This document shows positions 1 through 10,306 of a stretch of DNA of 64,000 nt, piece after piece. A program made the position numbers and the translations under genes. The DNA is from Haematococcus lacustris. Its lineage: Eukaryota > Chlorophyta > Chlorophyceae > Chlamydomonadales > Haematococcaceae. The first letter of the stretch is position 1. The number at the start of each line of letters is the position of its first letter. The notes beneath the pieces were generated by a model. It was not told the origin of the DNA. It saw only the letters and a list, made by a program, of their open reading frames with translations, and did not search any database. The stretch is taken from assembly GCA_030144725.1 (NCBI GenBank), contig JASKMD010000006.1, positions 694,418 through 758,417 on the forward strand, read 5' to 3'.

Positions 1-880
1 CTTTGTCGCGAGCTACACGGAGATTCGCGCCCCAGACCGTCTCACATTTGCGGGGCCAATGGCGGGGGTGACCTACACAGGTGCTTGGTCAAGTGTGATT
101 AACTGTCACTCCCCGGCCAATTTCTGGTGCAGGTTGCAGCCCTCCTTTGCCGCATGGGAGATGGTGGCCGTACATTTGACATGCACATTAGCAGCTTGGG
201 CATGAAGATGAAGGCACACACACTTCAATCATGAATTGCCTCATGTCCCTCAGGTAAACATCCAGCAGTGCACTGGCAATCAATAGTATCAGACGTCAAC
301 GCCGGTCAATTTACGTATACGTCAAACACACTTATACCCAGCGTTCACACAAAATGGATAGAATAGAAGAGCATGGTAAAAAGACATCGAAGCCAAACTT
401 TAGCCCTAGATTTCTATACATTTTTTAAATCCGAGCCAAGTAAAGTCCTATGCCTTTCTATACACTTATCATATACCCTTATTACATACACACATGTCGT
501 TGCATATATATAGTGTTTTGGCGATGATTTCTGATGCATTTACAGCCCATAACCGCGCACGGTGGTGCAATGGAAGCATCGTGTAGCCACATTGTCCATT
601 ACCTGACTGGCTGGTTGGCGCCCAAAGTCCACATGCCACATGCCCAAATGCCACATGCTAAGGGTCATGTACCTACCCAGGGGTTGGTTGAGAGCAGACT
701 TCCAAGGCCGTTACTGGCGAATGACGCGATCAAGTGTAATGGCCATTGACCTGGCTACAGCTACAGTGAAGTAGATCGATTAACTAAACAAGTTTATGGG
801 CCGGCACCCACAAACAGGAGCAAGGCCAACAGGGATACCAGGTTCGAACCCTGCAGGCCTGATGGCATAACCAGGCTAGC
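1..880. other. Intergenic, no gene recognised
   Basis: I see no exon chain or known family here. A short run of CCACATGC-like repeats lies at about 629-660. A GGTTCGAACC motif at 841-850 resembles a tRNA B-box but has no cloverleaf around it. The stretch ends at the direct repeat that flanks the Fanzor-like element. Confidence 0.5.
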
Positions 881-900
881 GGTTGAGTAGGAACAACCCT

Positions 901-1150
901 CTTGTCCCTCACTAGGGCCTCCATTTGAGCCGGATCAGAAGTACCTACTAGCATACACTAGCAACCACTAGCAGCCACTAACTAGACCCGACTCAAACAG
1001 TGTTATTGGGCTGTGTGGAGTAAACCCAGTGCACATGGCACATGAGCCCGCCTACCACCTACACTATTGCCTAACCCGAGGGCTATGATGTAGAGTTGGC
1101 ATGACAAAACATGCACTAATTGTAAGCTGATGACAGCTCAAAGTGGGGGG
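901..1150 (-). ncRNA. Conserved 3' end of the element; candidate guide (omega) RNA region
   Basis: This non-coding stretch directly follows the nuclease stop codon on the minus strand. It matches the solo copy at 43132-43369 over its whole length, apart from about 10 bp missing from the loop and a few substitutions. In the sense (minus) direction, 997-985 can pair with 936-924 as a 13-bp stem around a 48-nt loop. Both stem differences from the 43-kb copy keep pairing through G-U. In TnpB and Fanzor systems the guide RNA comes from the ORF 3' end and adjacent element end. RNA function is inferred; there is no transcript evidence. Confidence 0.35.
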
Positions 1151-1161
1151 GGGGGCACACA

Positions 1162-3647
1162 TTACTGTGCCTCAACAGGCTGCTGCTGCTGCTCTTGGGC
1201 CTTGGGGGGCTTGTCTCGCACCCGCTTGTAGCCCAGGCCAGGGTACTCCTTGCTCTTGACTGGCAGAGCTCCCTGGTCTGGCCAGTAGCACAGCTCCAGC
1301 GGCCGCCACTTGCTCTCCCCAATGCGCTGCATGTTCAGCGCTGCATTGCAGTCCCTGTCCAGCCACCTGCCTGGCTGTGGGGCTGGCTTGGCTTTGGCAG
1401 CCTTGCCCTTGGCCTTACCCTTGCCCTTTGTGGGCTCAGCTGCCGGCTCAGCCTTGGTGCGCTTGCTGCGCTTGGCTGGCTGGGGTGTGCTGGGCCCAGG
1501 CTCTGAGGCTGCTGGCTGTGTGGCTGCCTGGCCGCTGCGTGGGGCCTGTGGGGGCCTGCGTGGGGCCACTACCGGGCACCACACCAGGCCCCGCACTGGC
1601 TGGCCACGCTCCTGGCTCCAGGCTGGGCGCACCAGGCGCTCTTCCACCTGCCCTGCTGGGGGCTTCCAGCCTGCAGGTCTTGTGGCACTGAGTGTGTTCA
1701 GCTCCTCCTCACAGGGCTGCTTGCCATTCACTGCTGAGCTGACCTGGCTGGTGCGGTGCTCATCGACAAGCACCACCCTGCCCCCATCCTGGTCTTTGCC
1801 CCTGGGCCTGCACACCACCTTGCGGCAGGCCCGCAACACCGCATCAGCACCCCAACCACCCCCAGTGCCAATGGTAGCTGCACCAAAGAACACCACCAGC
1901 TGCATGGCACGCTTGTGGCGCTTCATGGACAACTCAGCCATGTCCCTCTCCAACTGCAGCCATGCACACAAGACACACACAGGGTGGCTGACATGGTGGC
2001 ACCAGGTTAGGCATGGCACAGTCAAGTACTCTTTCGTTTCGTGCACAACCCACCACCTCTCAGTCCCTTACCCTCCCTCCCTCCCACCTACCCACCCATC
2101 CACCCTCACCTTGTTGAAGAACTGCTCCAGCGCCCGGTCCTGGGCTCCGTACAGCCTCAGCTGCTGGCGTGCCCACTTGGGGTCCAGGTACACCTCCCAC
2201 ACCGCATCCCAGGTGGCCAGGGTGACGGTGATGTGCTTCAGGTTGGCCTCCAGGGAGGTGCCGGCTGAGCTTGCTGCTGCCAGGTGCTGGAGGTGGGGCT
2301 TGATCGGTGCTAGCCACCGCTCTGTGTCACGGCGGGCATTGTTCAGGCCGCTGGCATGCTTCACCTCGCCCTTGGTCAGCTTCCACCGGCGCAGCTGGTC
2401 TGCCTTGAGCTGGCCTGTTGCTGGATCCCACACCCCAGAGGCTGCGTTGACTGCATGGGTGACGCCGGGGTCGATGCCCACCCCAATCTGTGTGTCTGGG
2501 TCAAACACAAACTCACGCATCTCAGCTATGCCCCTGCCTATGTGGGGGAGCCCCACTGCATGAGCCGCTGCTGCTGCTGCACTTGGGCGGCTGCTGGTGC
2601 TACTGCTGCTGGCAGCTGGAGGTGGGGCTGGAGGAGGGGGAAGGGGGCGCGTGTAGTGCACGCACACGCTGACACCATCTGTGTCCACCAACCTCTCGAA
2701 ATGAAAGTCCTTGTTGCGAAGCTTGTTTGTGTTGAACCACCTGGCCCAGTGATGGCTCAGTGCTGGCTCTGAGGTGAATGCTGCCCGGGGCTCCTTGGTC
2801 AGGCCCAGCTGCTTGCACACCCCATGCAGCACCCTGCTGTCCACCTTGATGAAGAACTTGCAGAAGTCTTTCAGCTGCCTAAGCATCGAGGGGGCCTCGC
2901 AATCAAGGGGCAAGGGAGGGCCAGTGGGTGCTGCGGGTGCAGGGGCTGCCAGGCGGGCGCTGCAGCGCCTTGGGGGGGGGTGCGCGACTGGCTCAGGTTC
3001 TGACTCTGACTCTGGCTCTGAGCCACAGTCTGACTCGGAGTCAGAGTCATTGTCACACTCCATGCTGGCAGGATGGGCAGGTGCAGGCTGTGCAGGGGCC
3101 CGTGAGGGGAGTGGGGGTAGGGGGGGAGCATCAGGGGGTTGGGGAGGCTGCACGGCTGGAGGCTGAGGGGCGCTGGCACATCCCGGGGTAGGGTAGCCCA
3201 CCAAGCAGGTGAGAAAAATGCGCAATACAAACAATGAAGCGATCAGGCGGAGCTGGGAGTGGATTTCAGCCCGCAGCCGGAGGTGCTCCCGCAGCTTGCG
3301 CCTGGTCTTCTTGCAGCCGCGCAGCACTGCGCCCTCGGGGACCTTGATGACCTGCAGCCAAGCGAGGTTGCCATTTTGACAGGCCAAGACAAAAGGCGGG
3401 GTCAACACAAACAGTGCGGATACACATAAGGAGGGGACGGACCCACACCTGACGTCGACGCGTGGTCCAGCCATCTCGACGTTCCTGTCGTTGCTTGCCT
3501 TGGGCGGAACGAGACACTGCGATGGAACCAACAGGAGCGACGGGTTATCTCACAGCGCGTAACTCACGTCTAGGGCTCACGTCACGGCTAGGGAGACGCA
3601 CCTTTCCGTTTCTTTCCCGGGTCCTTCTTGTGCTTCTTCTTAGCCAT
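1162..3647 (-). CDS. Fanzor-like RuvC nuclease (TnpB-related, RNA-guided family)
   Basis: Four exons: 3647-3602, 3516-3449, 3351-2110, 1953-1162, giving about 715 residues with matching phases. The first 38 residues are very basic (starting MAKKKHKKDPGKKRK), a likely nuclear localisation signal. Residues 120-160 are acidic/Ser-rich and Pro-rich. RuvC-like motifs follow in order: GVGIDPG (Asp near residue 332), VVLVDEHRTSQ (Asp/Glu near 516-517) and DRDCNAALNM (Asp near 653). The TS of the second motif normally precedes the CxxC zinc finger; here it reads TSQVSSAV, so the finger is degenerate. A low-complexity Ala/Lys/Pro insert of about 50 residues precedes the third motif. Family knowledge: Fanzors are eukaryotic TnpB homologues that cut DNA with a guide RNA; similar proteins are multicopy in volvocalean algae. 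Activity is inferred. The start was chosen because upstream exons splice in frame and add the basic N-terminus. Confidence 0.8.
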
Positions 3648-4079
3648 CACGCGATGCGCAGTGCGACGGGCGGTGGCATTTTCTAGCCATTTGGGTTTCC
3701 CGTGAATAATACACGGATGTGTGACGCTTTAGCAGCGGCCAAGGTATACAGCCACGCTAGCTGTGGTTGGGTGAATTGCAGGGTTGAGTAGGAACAGCCA
3801 ACAGCTACACAGTGGGTGTCTCCTTGTCACTTTGCAGATGTAGAGCTCAGGCCCATTGGGCCTTGCGCCTGCCCTCCCGCTGCCCCTGCCAGTGTCCCCT
3901 AGCTTTTGCATGCAGGGAACATGGCTCGCATGCAGAAATGCATGCACGCATGTGATTACTAGTGTGAGCTTGCACGACATAATGTGGCCAACCCCAAGGC
4001 TGGCTGCTGCAGTGGCGGGCAGCAGATCGCCCCAGGGCCCGAACCATGCTCTCCACAAACCCACACCACAACCCACCAA

Positions 4080-4640
4080 ACACAGCTACTCAGGTGACCA
4101 TAAAGTAGCCACAGAGTAGCCACAGAGCAGAGGCAGCCAAGCAGCCCTCTTGTCCCTCACTAGGGCCTCCATTTGAGCCGGATCAGAGCCGGGCCTCCAT
4201 TTGAGCCGGCAGCCACTGGACCAGGCAGCCAAGCAGCCCGCCTTGCTCATTGTGTTCAAATCCGTGGCTGGCTGCTCAATAGCTTCTTCTCCACTACGCC
4301 CTCGCCAGGTGGCCGCCTGCACCCTTGCCAACTGTGGATTGGCAGCAAAGGTCGGAGTCCGTGGGTGGCTGCACGACAGCGCCTCCGCCCTTGCTCCCCC
4401 TCCTCTGATTGTTGCTTGAATCCCACCTCACCCACCAAGTACTCACCACCCAAATCCAAACACAACTACTCAGGAGAGCCAGCAGAGGCACCCAAGCAGC
4501 CCGCCCTGCGGTCGTGTGCGATTCCGTGGCTGGCTGCTCGACAGCTACTCCGCCCTGGCGCTACACCGCCACCTCCCTCGCGCCTGTTGGTTGCCTGATT
4601 GCGGCTGGAGCCATTGCAAATTGCAAAGAAAGGGGAAATG
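4080..4640. repeat. Tandem degenerate repeats with element-end scraps
   Basis: Imperfect copies of an AGGCAGCCAAGCAGCCC block followed by GTGGCTGGCTGCTC recur near 4130, 4217 and 4487. The element-end sequence (CTTGTCCCTCACTAGGGCC and on to the GAGCCGGATCAGA) is at 4149-4187, and part of it repeats at 4191-4209. The surrounding 3.65-4.78 kb has no supported gene. This looks like a small pile of element ends upstream of the intact Fanzor-like gene. Confidence 0.5.
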
Positions 4641-4780
4641 GATTGGTGCGCGGTCAGGTGTCGGTGCCTCCTCCTCCATCTGATCGGCCAGCTAAGTGTT
4701 CGCCTCCAAAACGTTAGTCCAGATTTGGAGCTCGCGGTCAAAGTCGTATAGATGGCAATGGACAGGGGCACGCTGCGCGG

Positions 4781-7700
4781 TCAGGTGTCGTCGTCATCGC
4801 CGCCTTGTAGGGCGTGGCGGGCCTTGAGGCGGGAGATGTGGCGCAGGTGGTCGTCAAAGCGATCCAGCTCATGCACCTCGCCGCGCACCTCCGCCGCCTG
4901 TGAGAGGGTGTGACAAGGGCACACGCATGCTGAAGGTGGCAGCCAGACGTTACCCCTTACCACCAACCCGCATTTCCTGACCCTCCAAATTTCCATTTCC
5001 CCCTCCTCCTTCCACTCCTTCCCTACCCCCTCCTCCTTCCTCTCCTCCTTCCACTCCTTTCCTCCGCAACCCCCTCCTCCATTCCCTCCCTCCCATCACA
5101 CCCCCTCTCACCTCCTTGCGCGTCCGTGCCTCCTCCCTGCCCGCCCTCCACTCTGCCTCCCTCAGCCGCGCAGAGCCCTCCACCTCAGCCGCCATGCGGT
5201 CAAACACTTTGACAAAGGTGGGCGCCGGCAGGCTCACATGCAGCGCCTGAGCCTGAGCCGCCGCCCCTCCCCCCACCTGCCCTTCCCTGTCCATGCCCCA
5301 GTGCCCGCTGCTGACTAGGGGCGCCCAGGCGGCAACACCCTGGGAGGGGTGGGGGAGAGAGGAGGAGGGGGAGGGCCCGACGATCCTGGTGCCTGAGGTG
5401 GGGGTTGGGGGGAGAGGGTGCCTGCTGCTGCCTGCTGAGTGGCAGGCACGGCTCCCTGGAGGGCGCTGGGTGGCCCCCCCTCGAGCCTGCTGCTGCTGCT
5501 GCTGTTGGGGGGGGGCTGAGTGGCTGGGGTGGGAGTGGCGCGCTGGGGGGCCCTGCTGCTGTCCTGGGTCGTCCTGGGTCTGGGATGTGTGGGGGCGGTA
5601 GGAGGAGGTTGTGCAGGCAGGCTGAGAGCGGGTGTGCATGTCAACGAGGTGAGGGGCGTTGGGGGAGGGAGGAGTGGCGACAGGCGGGGGGGAGGCAGTC
5701 AGGGAGAGGTAGGGGGGGAAGGCAGGCGGTGGCAAGCCCCGCTGCAAGGAGCTGTACCCCGGGATGTGGCTGCCAGGGGGCAGGTCCTCCTGCCCATCTG
5801 GCCCCTGCCCATTACTGCCACCAGGCTGGTGCTGGTGAGGGTGAGGGTGGGTGGGGTGGGGTGCAGCGCCTGAGAGGATGCTGGAGGTTGTTTGGGGCTC
5901 TGCGCAGGCAGGCAGCAGGAGCAAGGGGCATTACTGAGCAGCATGCCATCAGGGACAGGCAGTCATCCTTGTCCCTGATGATACCAGGGATGGCAGCAGT
6001 CAGCGGCAGCACCAGCGCTAGCGTCACAGCCAGCAAGTGTCAAGGCCTTCCACTACCAACCTCCCTCACTCATCACGACATTTCTAGCTACAGCTCATTG
6101 CTTCTGGAAACTGAGCTCCAAGCTGTGCTCCAAGTTTATGTGTCAACCACCAACCACCTCCCTCGCTCCACTTCCCACCTGAAACCTCTCACCACCCCTC
6201 TCGTCCCTCCCTCAACCCCTCTGCCTCCCACCTGCCCCAGCTGCCAGGTTGACAAATGCGTAAGAGGGGCGTGGTGGCAGCCCCAGGGCCTGGTACTTGA
6301 GGGCGAGCTCAGCGCGCTGGCGGCGGAAGGTGTTGCGCTGCTGGGCACCCCAGGCCCGGTGCCGCGCCCTCTCCTCTGCCACCTCAGCCTCCTTGGAGTG
6401 AGCATGCAGCTGCAGGCGGGCCGCAGGGGGGCAGGAAAGAATTGAACGCCAGCAGGCAGGCGGGCAGGCAGGCAGGCAGGCAGGGGGCCAGGGATCAATC
6501 ATTGCTAACAGGCAGGCAGGCAGGGGGCCAGGGATCAATCATTGCTAACAGGCAGGCAGGCAGGGAACAATCAATCGCCAGCAGGCAGGGGGGTATGAAT
6601 TGATCATTGCCAGCAGGCAGGAGGTCAGGAGAGGACCAATTGCCAGCAGGCAGGAGGTCAGGAGAGGACCAATAGCCAGCAGGCAAGGGGACATGAAGGC
6701 CTGCTGCAGTCTGCTTATCACGCCATACTGTTCGCCTACACCGTCATAACTGTAGTTAAGGCTGTAGCAGGAAAGCAGAGTGAGACACGGTGTCCTTGCC
6801 AGCTGGCGTGCATCCCATTCCAGGGAGGAGGGTGGCACACCAGGTGGCTGGAGGCTGGGCTTTGTGCCAGGTCAGGTGGGCTGGTCCAGGTTAGGCAGTG
6901 GAGGCAGGTTAGGGTCTCCATCCAGGTCCATGCAGCATGGGGGGGCTGATGAAGGGCGGGCTGGTGGAGGGGAAAGGCAGGCCAGGGCCAGAGCTCTGTG
7001 CCCCTGTCCTACCTATCTCTGCCCTGGCTGCCCTGACGCTTCCATGCTTTCAAGCTTCCCTTCCCTGAACCAACCCCTAACCCTGGCCATCTCCCCTCAT
7101 CCCCACCTCCCCCTCGCTTCCCCGCCCCCCACCATCACCCCCTCCCCCTGTCCCTGGCTGCCCCATCCCCCACCATTACCCCCTCCCCCTCGCTCCCCAC
7201 CAGCACCAGCACCACCACCCCTGCTCACCTGCTCCAGCGCTTCCACAATGTCAATGTGCCGCTTGATCTCCGCGGGGTCAGTTTCGTAGAAGCTGATGGC
7301 GGCCCAGCGGCTGGCCCTGGGCACGTCATGGATGCGTGAGCGCCGGGTAGCTGGCTGGAAGCTGGCTGGGTGGGCCACCCCGCCCTGCTCCCAGGGCTTG
7401 GCACCGGCAGCCATGGCTGAGGGGCAGGATTGAGGCCGGGTGGTTGTACGGGGTGAGGCAAACACACTGGGGGTGTGGCTCAGCCCGGTGCTGTAGCAGG
7501 CTGAAGCCGCTGCTGAACGGTGTACTTCAGCACTGTCACCTGCTCCGACCCTACCAAGCGCCGTCGGCCCCCCCTCTGCTGCTGCCGCCGCCCCCAGGGG
7601 AGGGTGCAGCGGGTCCTGCGCCCCAGGGGGGGGCTGCAGGAGGTAAGGTGGGGGGTTCAAACCCTGGCTACGCAGGCTGGTGGCGGAGCCGGCAGACAGG

Positions 7701-8149
7701 GCACGGGTGGTGGTGGTGCCGTAGCTGCTCTTGTGGGCGTGGGGCAGGCGGGACAGACCGGAGCGAGCGGACCCTGTGGCGACCAGGGTGCCCACACCCC
7801 CTCTGCCGAAGCCATGGTTGGGGTAGAAGGTGGCGGCATCTGAGGAGGCTGCCAGCTTCACTCGCACCATCTCTGCAAGGGTCAAGCCTGTGCTGGCCGG
7901 GCGGGTGGGGGGTGGCTGGTAGTTCAGCTGATGTGAGGGGCCCAGCGGGGGCTTGCTGGTGGGGCTGGGGTTGTCAGGGGGGGTGGTGGAGCTGCGGGAC
8001 TCCTGCAGTGAAGCCAGGGTGGCAAGGCAGGCAGCATCTGACCAGGCAGAGTCATGCAATGATGTGACGTGCTCTGTGTGTGTGATGTGACTCTGACAAT
8101 CTGTGGCGGGGCTGAGTGGGGGGACTCTGACTGACGCTGAGTGGGGCAT
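4781..8149 (-). CDS. Uncharacterised Pro/Ser-rich protein with charged helical segments
   Basis: Four exons on the minus strand join in frame: 8149-7229, 6409-6232, 5899-5112, 4897-4781 (about 667 residues, all GT-AG). I do not recognise the family. Exon 1 is Ser/Pro/Gly-rich with a conserved-looking end (RWAAISFYETDPAEIKRH). Exon 2 is a charged helix (ERARHRAWGAQQRNTFRRQR) followed by a GLPPRPSYAF turn. Exon 3 is low complexity with a poly-Gln run, then a second helix (VFDRMAAEVEGSARLREAEW). Exon 4 ends the protein with GGDDDDT. No signal peptide or membrane segment is visible. The layout is reminiscent of algal axonemal or basal-body proteins, but that is a guess. The first ATG of the open frame was used as start; an upstream exon is possible. 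Confidence 0.6.
6435..6690. repeat. Intronic tandem repeat (GGCA plus ATCAATCATTGC units)
   Basis: Units of about 25-50 bp combine GGCAGGCAGG tracts with GGGGCCAGGGATCAATCATTGC or GGTCAGGAGAGGACCAATTGC. They are repeated about six times within the first intron of the flanking gene. I see no coding content. Confidence 0.7.
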
Positions 8150-8900
8150 CAAGCATGTCGAGCATGTCGGGGCGTTGCATGTTCCTGTTTTTTGTGAGGA
8201 AGCTGTTAGCTTTCCCTAGTTGCGCACCACAGCCATGATGCCGAAGGATTGTGAAGATGTGGCGAATGACTTGGAAGGCTGCACGATCCGCCACTCCGCT
8301 TGGTAATGGTTCTCAGCTGTAGCGGGAGCCTTGCAACTCAGCGACGGAAGAACTTCGACAAAGCACGCGTCCCAGCCTCCTTCACTGCATGTGTATCGCG
8401 TTTCGTTGCAGATGTATGCCTTTCTTATCTAGACACTGATGGAGGCCAAGCAATTAGCCGGTTCTGTGCCAGCCACGAGAAATGTAACATGTGCATTTTA
8501 GGCCGCGTGCCTCCGACTGCACAGTAAGGCAAAAGTGGACCAGAGTGGACCAGAGTGGTAAAGGTAAGGAGTGCCTTCCGTTCGTTGTTCTCTGGCAACA
8601 GGCACACACAGTTAGCCTTTACAATGATGAGCTCGCAGCCTGTGTTTAGTTGCAACTCATGCTTTATTTCGGTGTAGCATGAGGGCTGCAGGGTTCAGGA
8701 GTTGTCGGTCACATGTATTTTGCAGCAGACAGCAGGTGTGTGGCTTTCCGAGGGCTAGAAGATGGCGCATTCCCTCCGTCGGTCAGAGGAGCTGCTTCCA
8801 CCTCCGGCTCTCCAGCTGGACGCACAAAGCGCACACTTAGCCGCAATGCTGTGTGACAGTGCACACGGCACAGCAGGAAAGCAAGCACGTCATGACATGC
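8150..8900. other. Upstream region of the 4.8-8.1 kb gene; no gene recognised
   Basis: Only short, unsupported ORFs occur here. A segment at about 8673-8708 (GGTGTAGCATGAGGGCTG then GGTT.AGGAGTTGT) recurs at about 14562-14597, so part of it is dispersed repeat. Confidence 0.4.
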
Positions 8901-8929
8901 CTGAGTCGTTCCTGATGCCGAATGACAGT

Positions 8930-9660
8930 AGCTTGAGCCAGGCTCGCCACAACACCCCGCAGTTGCTGTGGAAGGGCAACAATACGCTGCAGCTGCGACA
9001 CCTGGCAGCAGCCAGCGCAGCAGGCACCTCCCCGATGGCCACCCAGCAACATGTGGCCTTCACCCTGGCCACTCGTGATGTCTGCCCATGGCACCCCCAG
9101 ATGTGGGCATAGCGGGAGCTCAGATTGTATGGCACACAAGAGCCATGTGTGGAGTACCTGTTTTTGCTTAAGGCGGGCATGCCAATGGCTATTGGAAACG
9201 ATGAGGCAAGTGGTGGGATGGGAACCAGAATGTGCCGCATGCCCCTTGTGCCCTGGTAGGTGCCATGGCCTTCACAGGGTGTCAGGCACATTGTGTGGCT
9301 TGCGTGCTATGCAAATGCAGCAGCACGTGGGTCAGCATGAGGTGTCTCAGCGGCGGTGGGAGAAGCAAGAGCAGTTGGTGGGGTTCTGCTGTGTTGCAGG
9401 CCTGCTGCAAGGTGGTGGGAAGGCCCAATAGCGGCAAGGAGAGGGGCTGACGGCTGGGCAAGGTGGTGAGTTCAGCACCAGCTGGGCCAGCCTGCCTGGT
9501 GAGAGGTTGCTGGACCGCAGCCAGGTCACCAAGCCTGCAGGCTGGGAGCCCCCACCAGGTCAGGTGCAGGACCGTCTCCTTCGCAGGGGCCTTGTGGGGT
9601 GCCCCAGCTGGGTTGATCAGGACTGCAACTCACTTCCAATGGGTGAGTGAGGCCTCGGTG
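8930..9660 (+). pseudogene. Decayed Fanzor-like nuclease copy
   Basis: Conceptual translation in shifting frames follows the intact gene at 1.2-3.6 kb in collinear order. It shows HLAAASAAGTS and TLATRD, then an in-frame TAG just before RELRLYG, then AVLQACCKVVGRP, then a piece aligning to the second RuvC motif (GEFSTS in place of DEHRTS). It ends with KPAGWEPPPGQV and DQDCNSLPMGE in place of DRDCNAALNM. Both the acidic second motif and the third motif are damaged, and several frameshifts are needed. It lies opposite in orientation to the intact copy. The N-terminal half and the conserved 3' end are not visible. I call it a relic of an older insertion. Confidence 0.75.
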
Positions 9661-9778
9661 GAGCCATGATGATAGCCTGGACTTCAGGACGGAGCATAAC
9701 GAAGGGGGCTGTGATAGGGCCACCTTCCCTTGCCCGCACTTATCTAGCCAGCTGCAGCGAATTGATGAGGCACGAGGA

Positions 9779-9859
9779 CTAGCCAACAAGTGCACACAGG
9801 TCAAGTTGTTACAGCCTGTTCGCTAGCCAGCAAGTGCACACAGGTCAGCTTGTTACAGC
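9779..9859. repeat. Tandem duplication of a 37-44 bp unit
   Basis: CTAGCCAACAAGTGCACACA at 9779 and CTAGCCAGCAAGTGCACACA at 9823 begin two nearly identical units, each ending TTGTTACAGC. They lie between the Fanzor relic and glutamine synthetase. No gene was recognised in 9661-10306. Confidence 0.7.
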
Positions 9860-10306
9860 TCGGGTGCAGGATGAGATTAGCACCTCGTGGCTTAGTTGTG
9901 GCCAGACAATAGTTCATGATCAACACTAGTCCTGCTCGTGTCACCACCTCACGCCATCAAGAGGATGGACTCGAGCAAAACACTCAGCATGTTGACTGCC
10001 ATGCTATGCGTTTTCCTACATGGCAATCTACAGTATCAGTTGCAGTTACCCAACCCCATCTCAAGGGTTGCTCAAGCTCACCAGACATTCAACAACCCCA
10101 CGCCCCCCCATCATCATCGCCTCCCTTGTCACCCTTTCTCAACATCAATGCAGCGCAACCCTGGACTTCGCCATGGCCTGTCGCAAACAGACCCGCATCA
10201 ACAATCAAAAATCCTTCAGCGTGGTTGTGATGGCCAGAGGGCCGAGTCTCATGCCTCTGCAGCTGTCAGGTCAGCAGCCTGTCAACCCTGTCAGCAGCCT
10301 GCCACC

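Larger units (their letters stand above)
881..3799 (-). mobile_element. Fanzor/TnpB-like mobile element, apparently intact
   Basis: The interval contains one intact nuclease gene (minus strand) plus conserved 3' non-coding sequence. An almost identical 18-bp direct repeat, GGTTGAGTAGGAACA followed by ACC or GCC, lies at 881-898 and 3782-3799, so I use these as provisional borders. The sequence from about 901 to 1150 recurs at 43132-43369 in the opposite orientation, and about 40 bp recurs at 4145-4187, so the 3' side is repetitive. A decayed copy of the gene lies at 8.9-9.66 kb. No transposase gene is visible, which fits Fanzor/TnpB elements that lack one. The exact ends are uncertain: the repeats could be a target-site duplication or part of the element. 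Confidence 0.6.

Noticed and set aside
780..870. tRNA gene or SINE head (GGTTCGAACC B-box-like motif)
   Set aside because: The motif is palindromic and the T-arm has a mismatch; no acceptor stem or A-box at the right distance.
8300..8527. Small plus-strand gene of 75 codons
   Set aside because: No family similarity, no partner exon, and an upstream position with repeat content.
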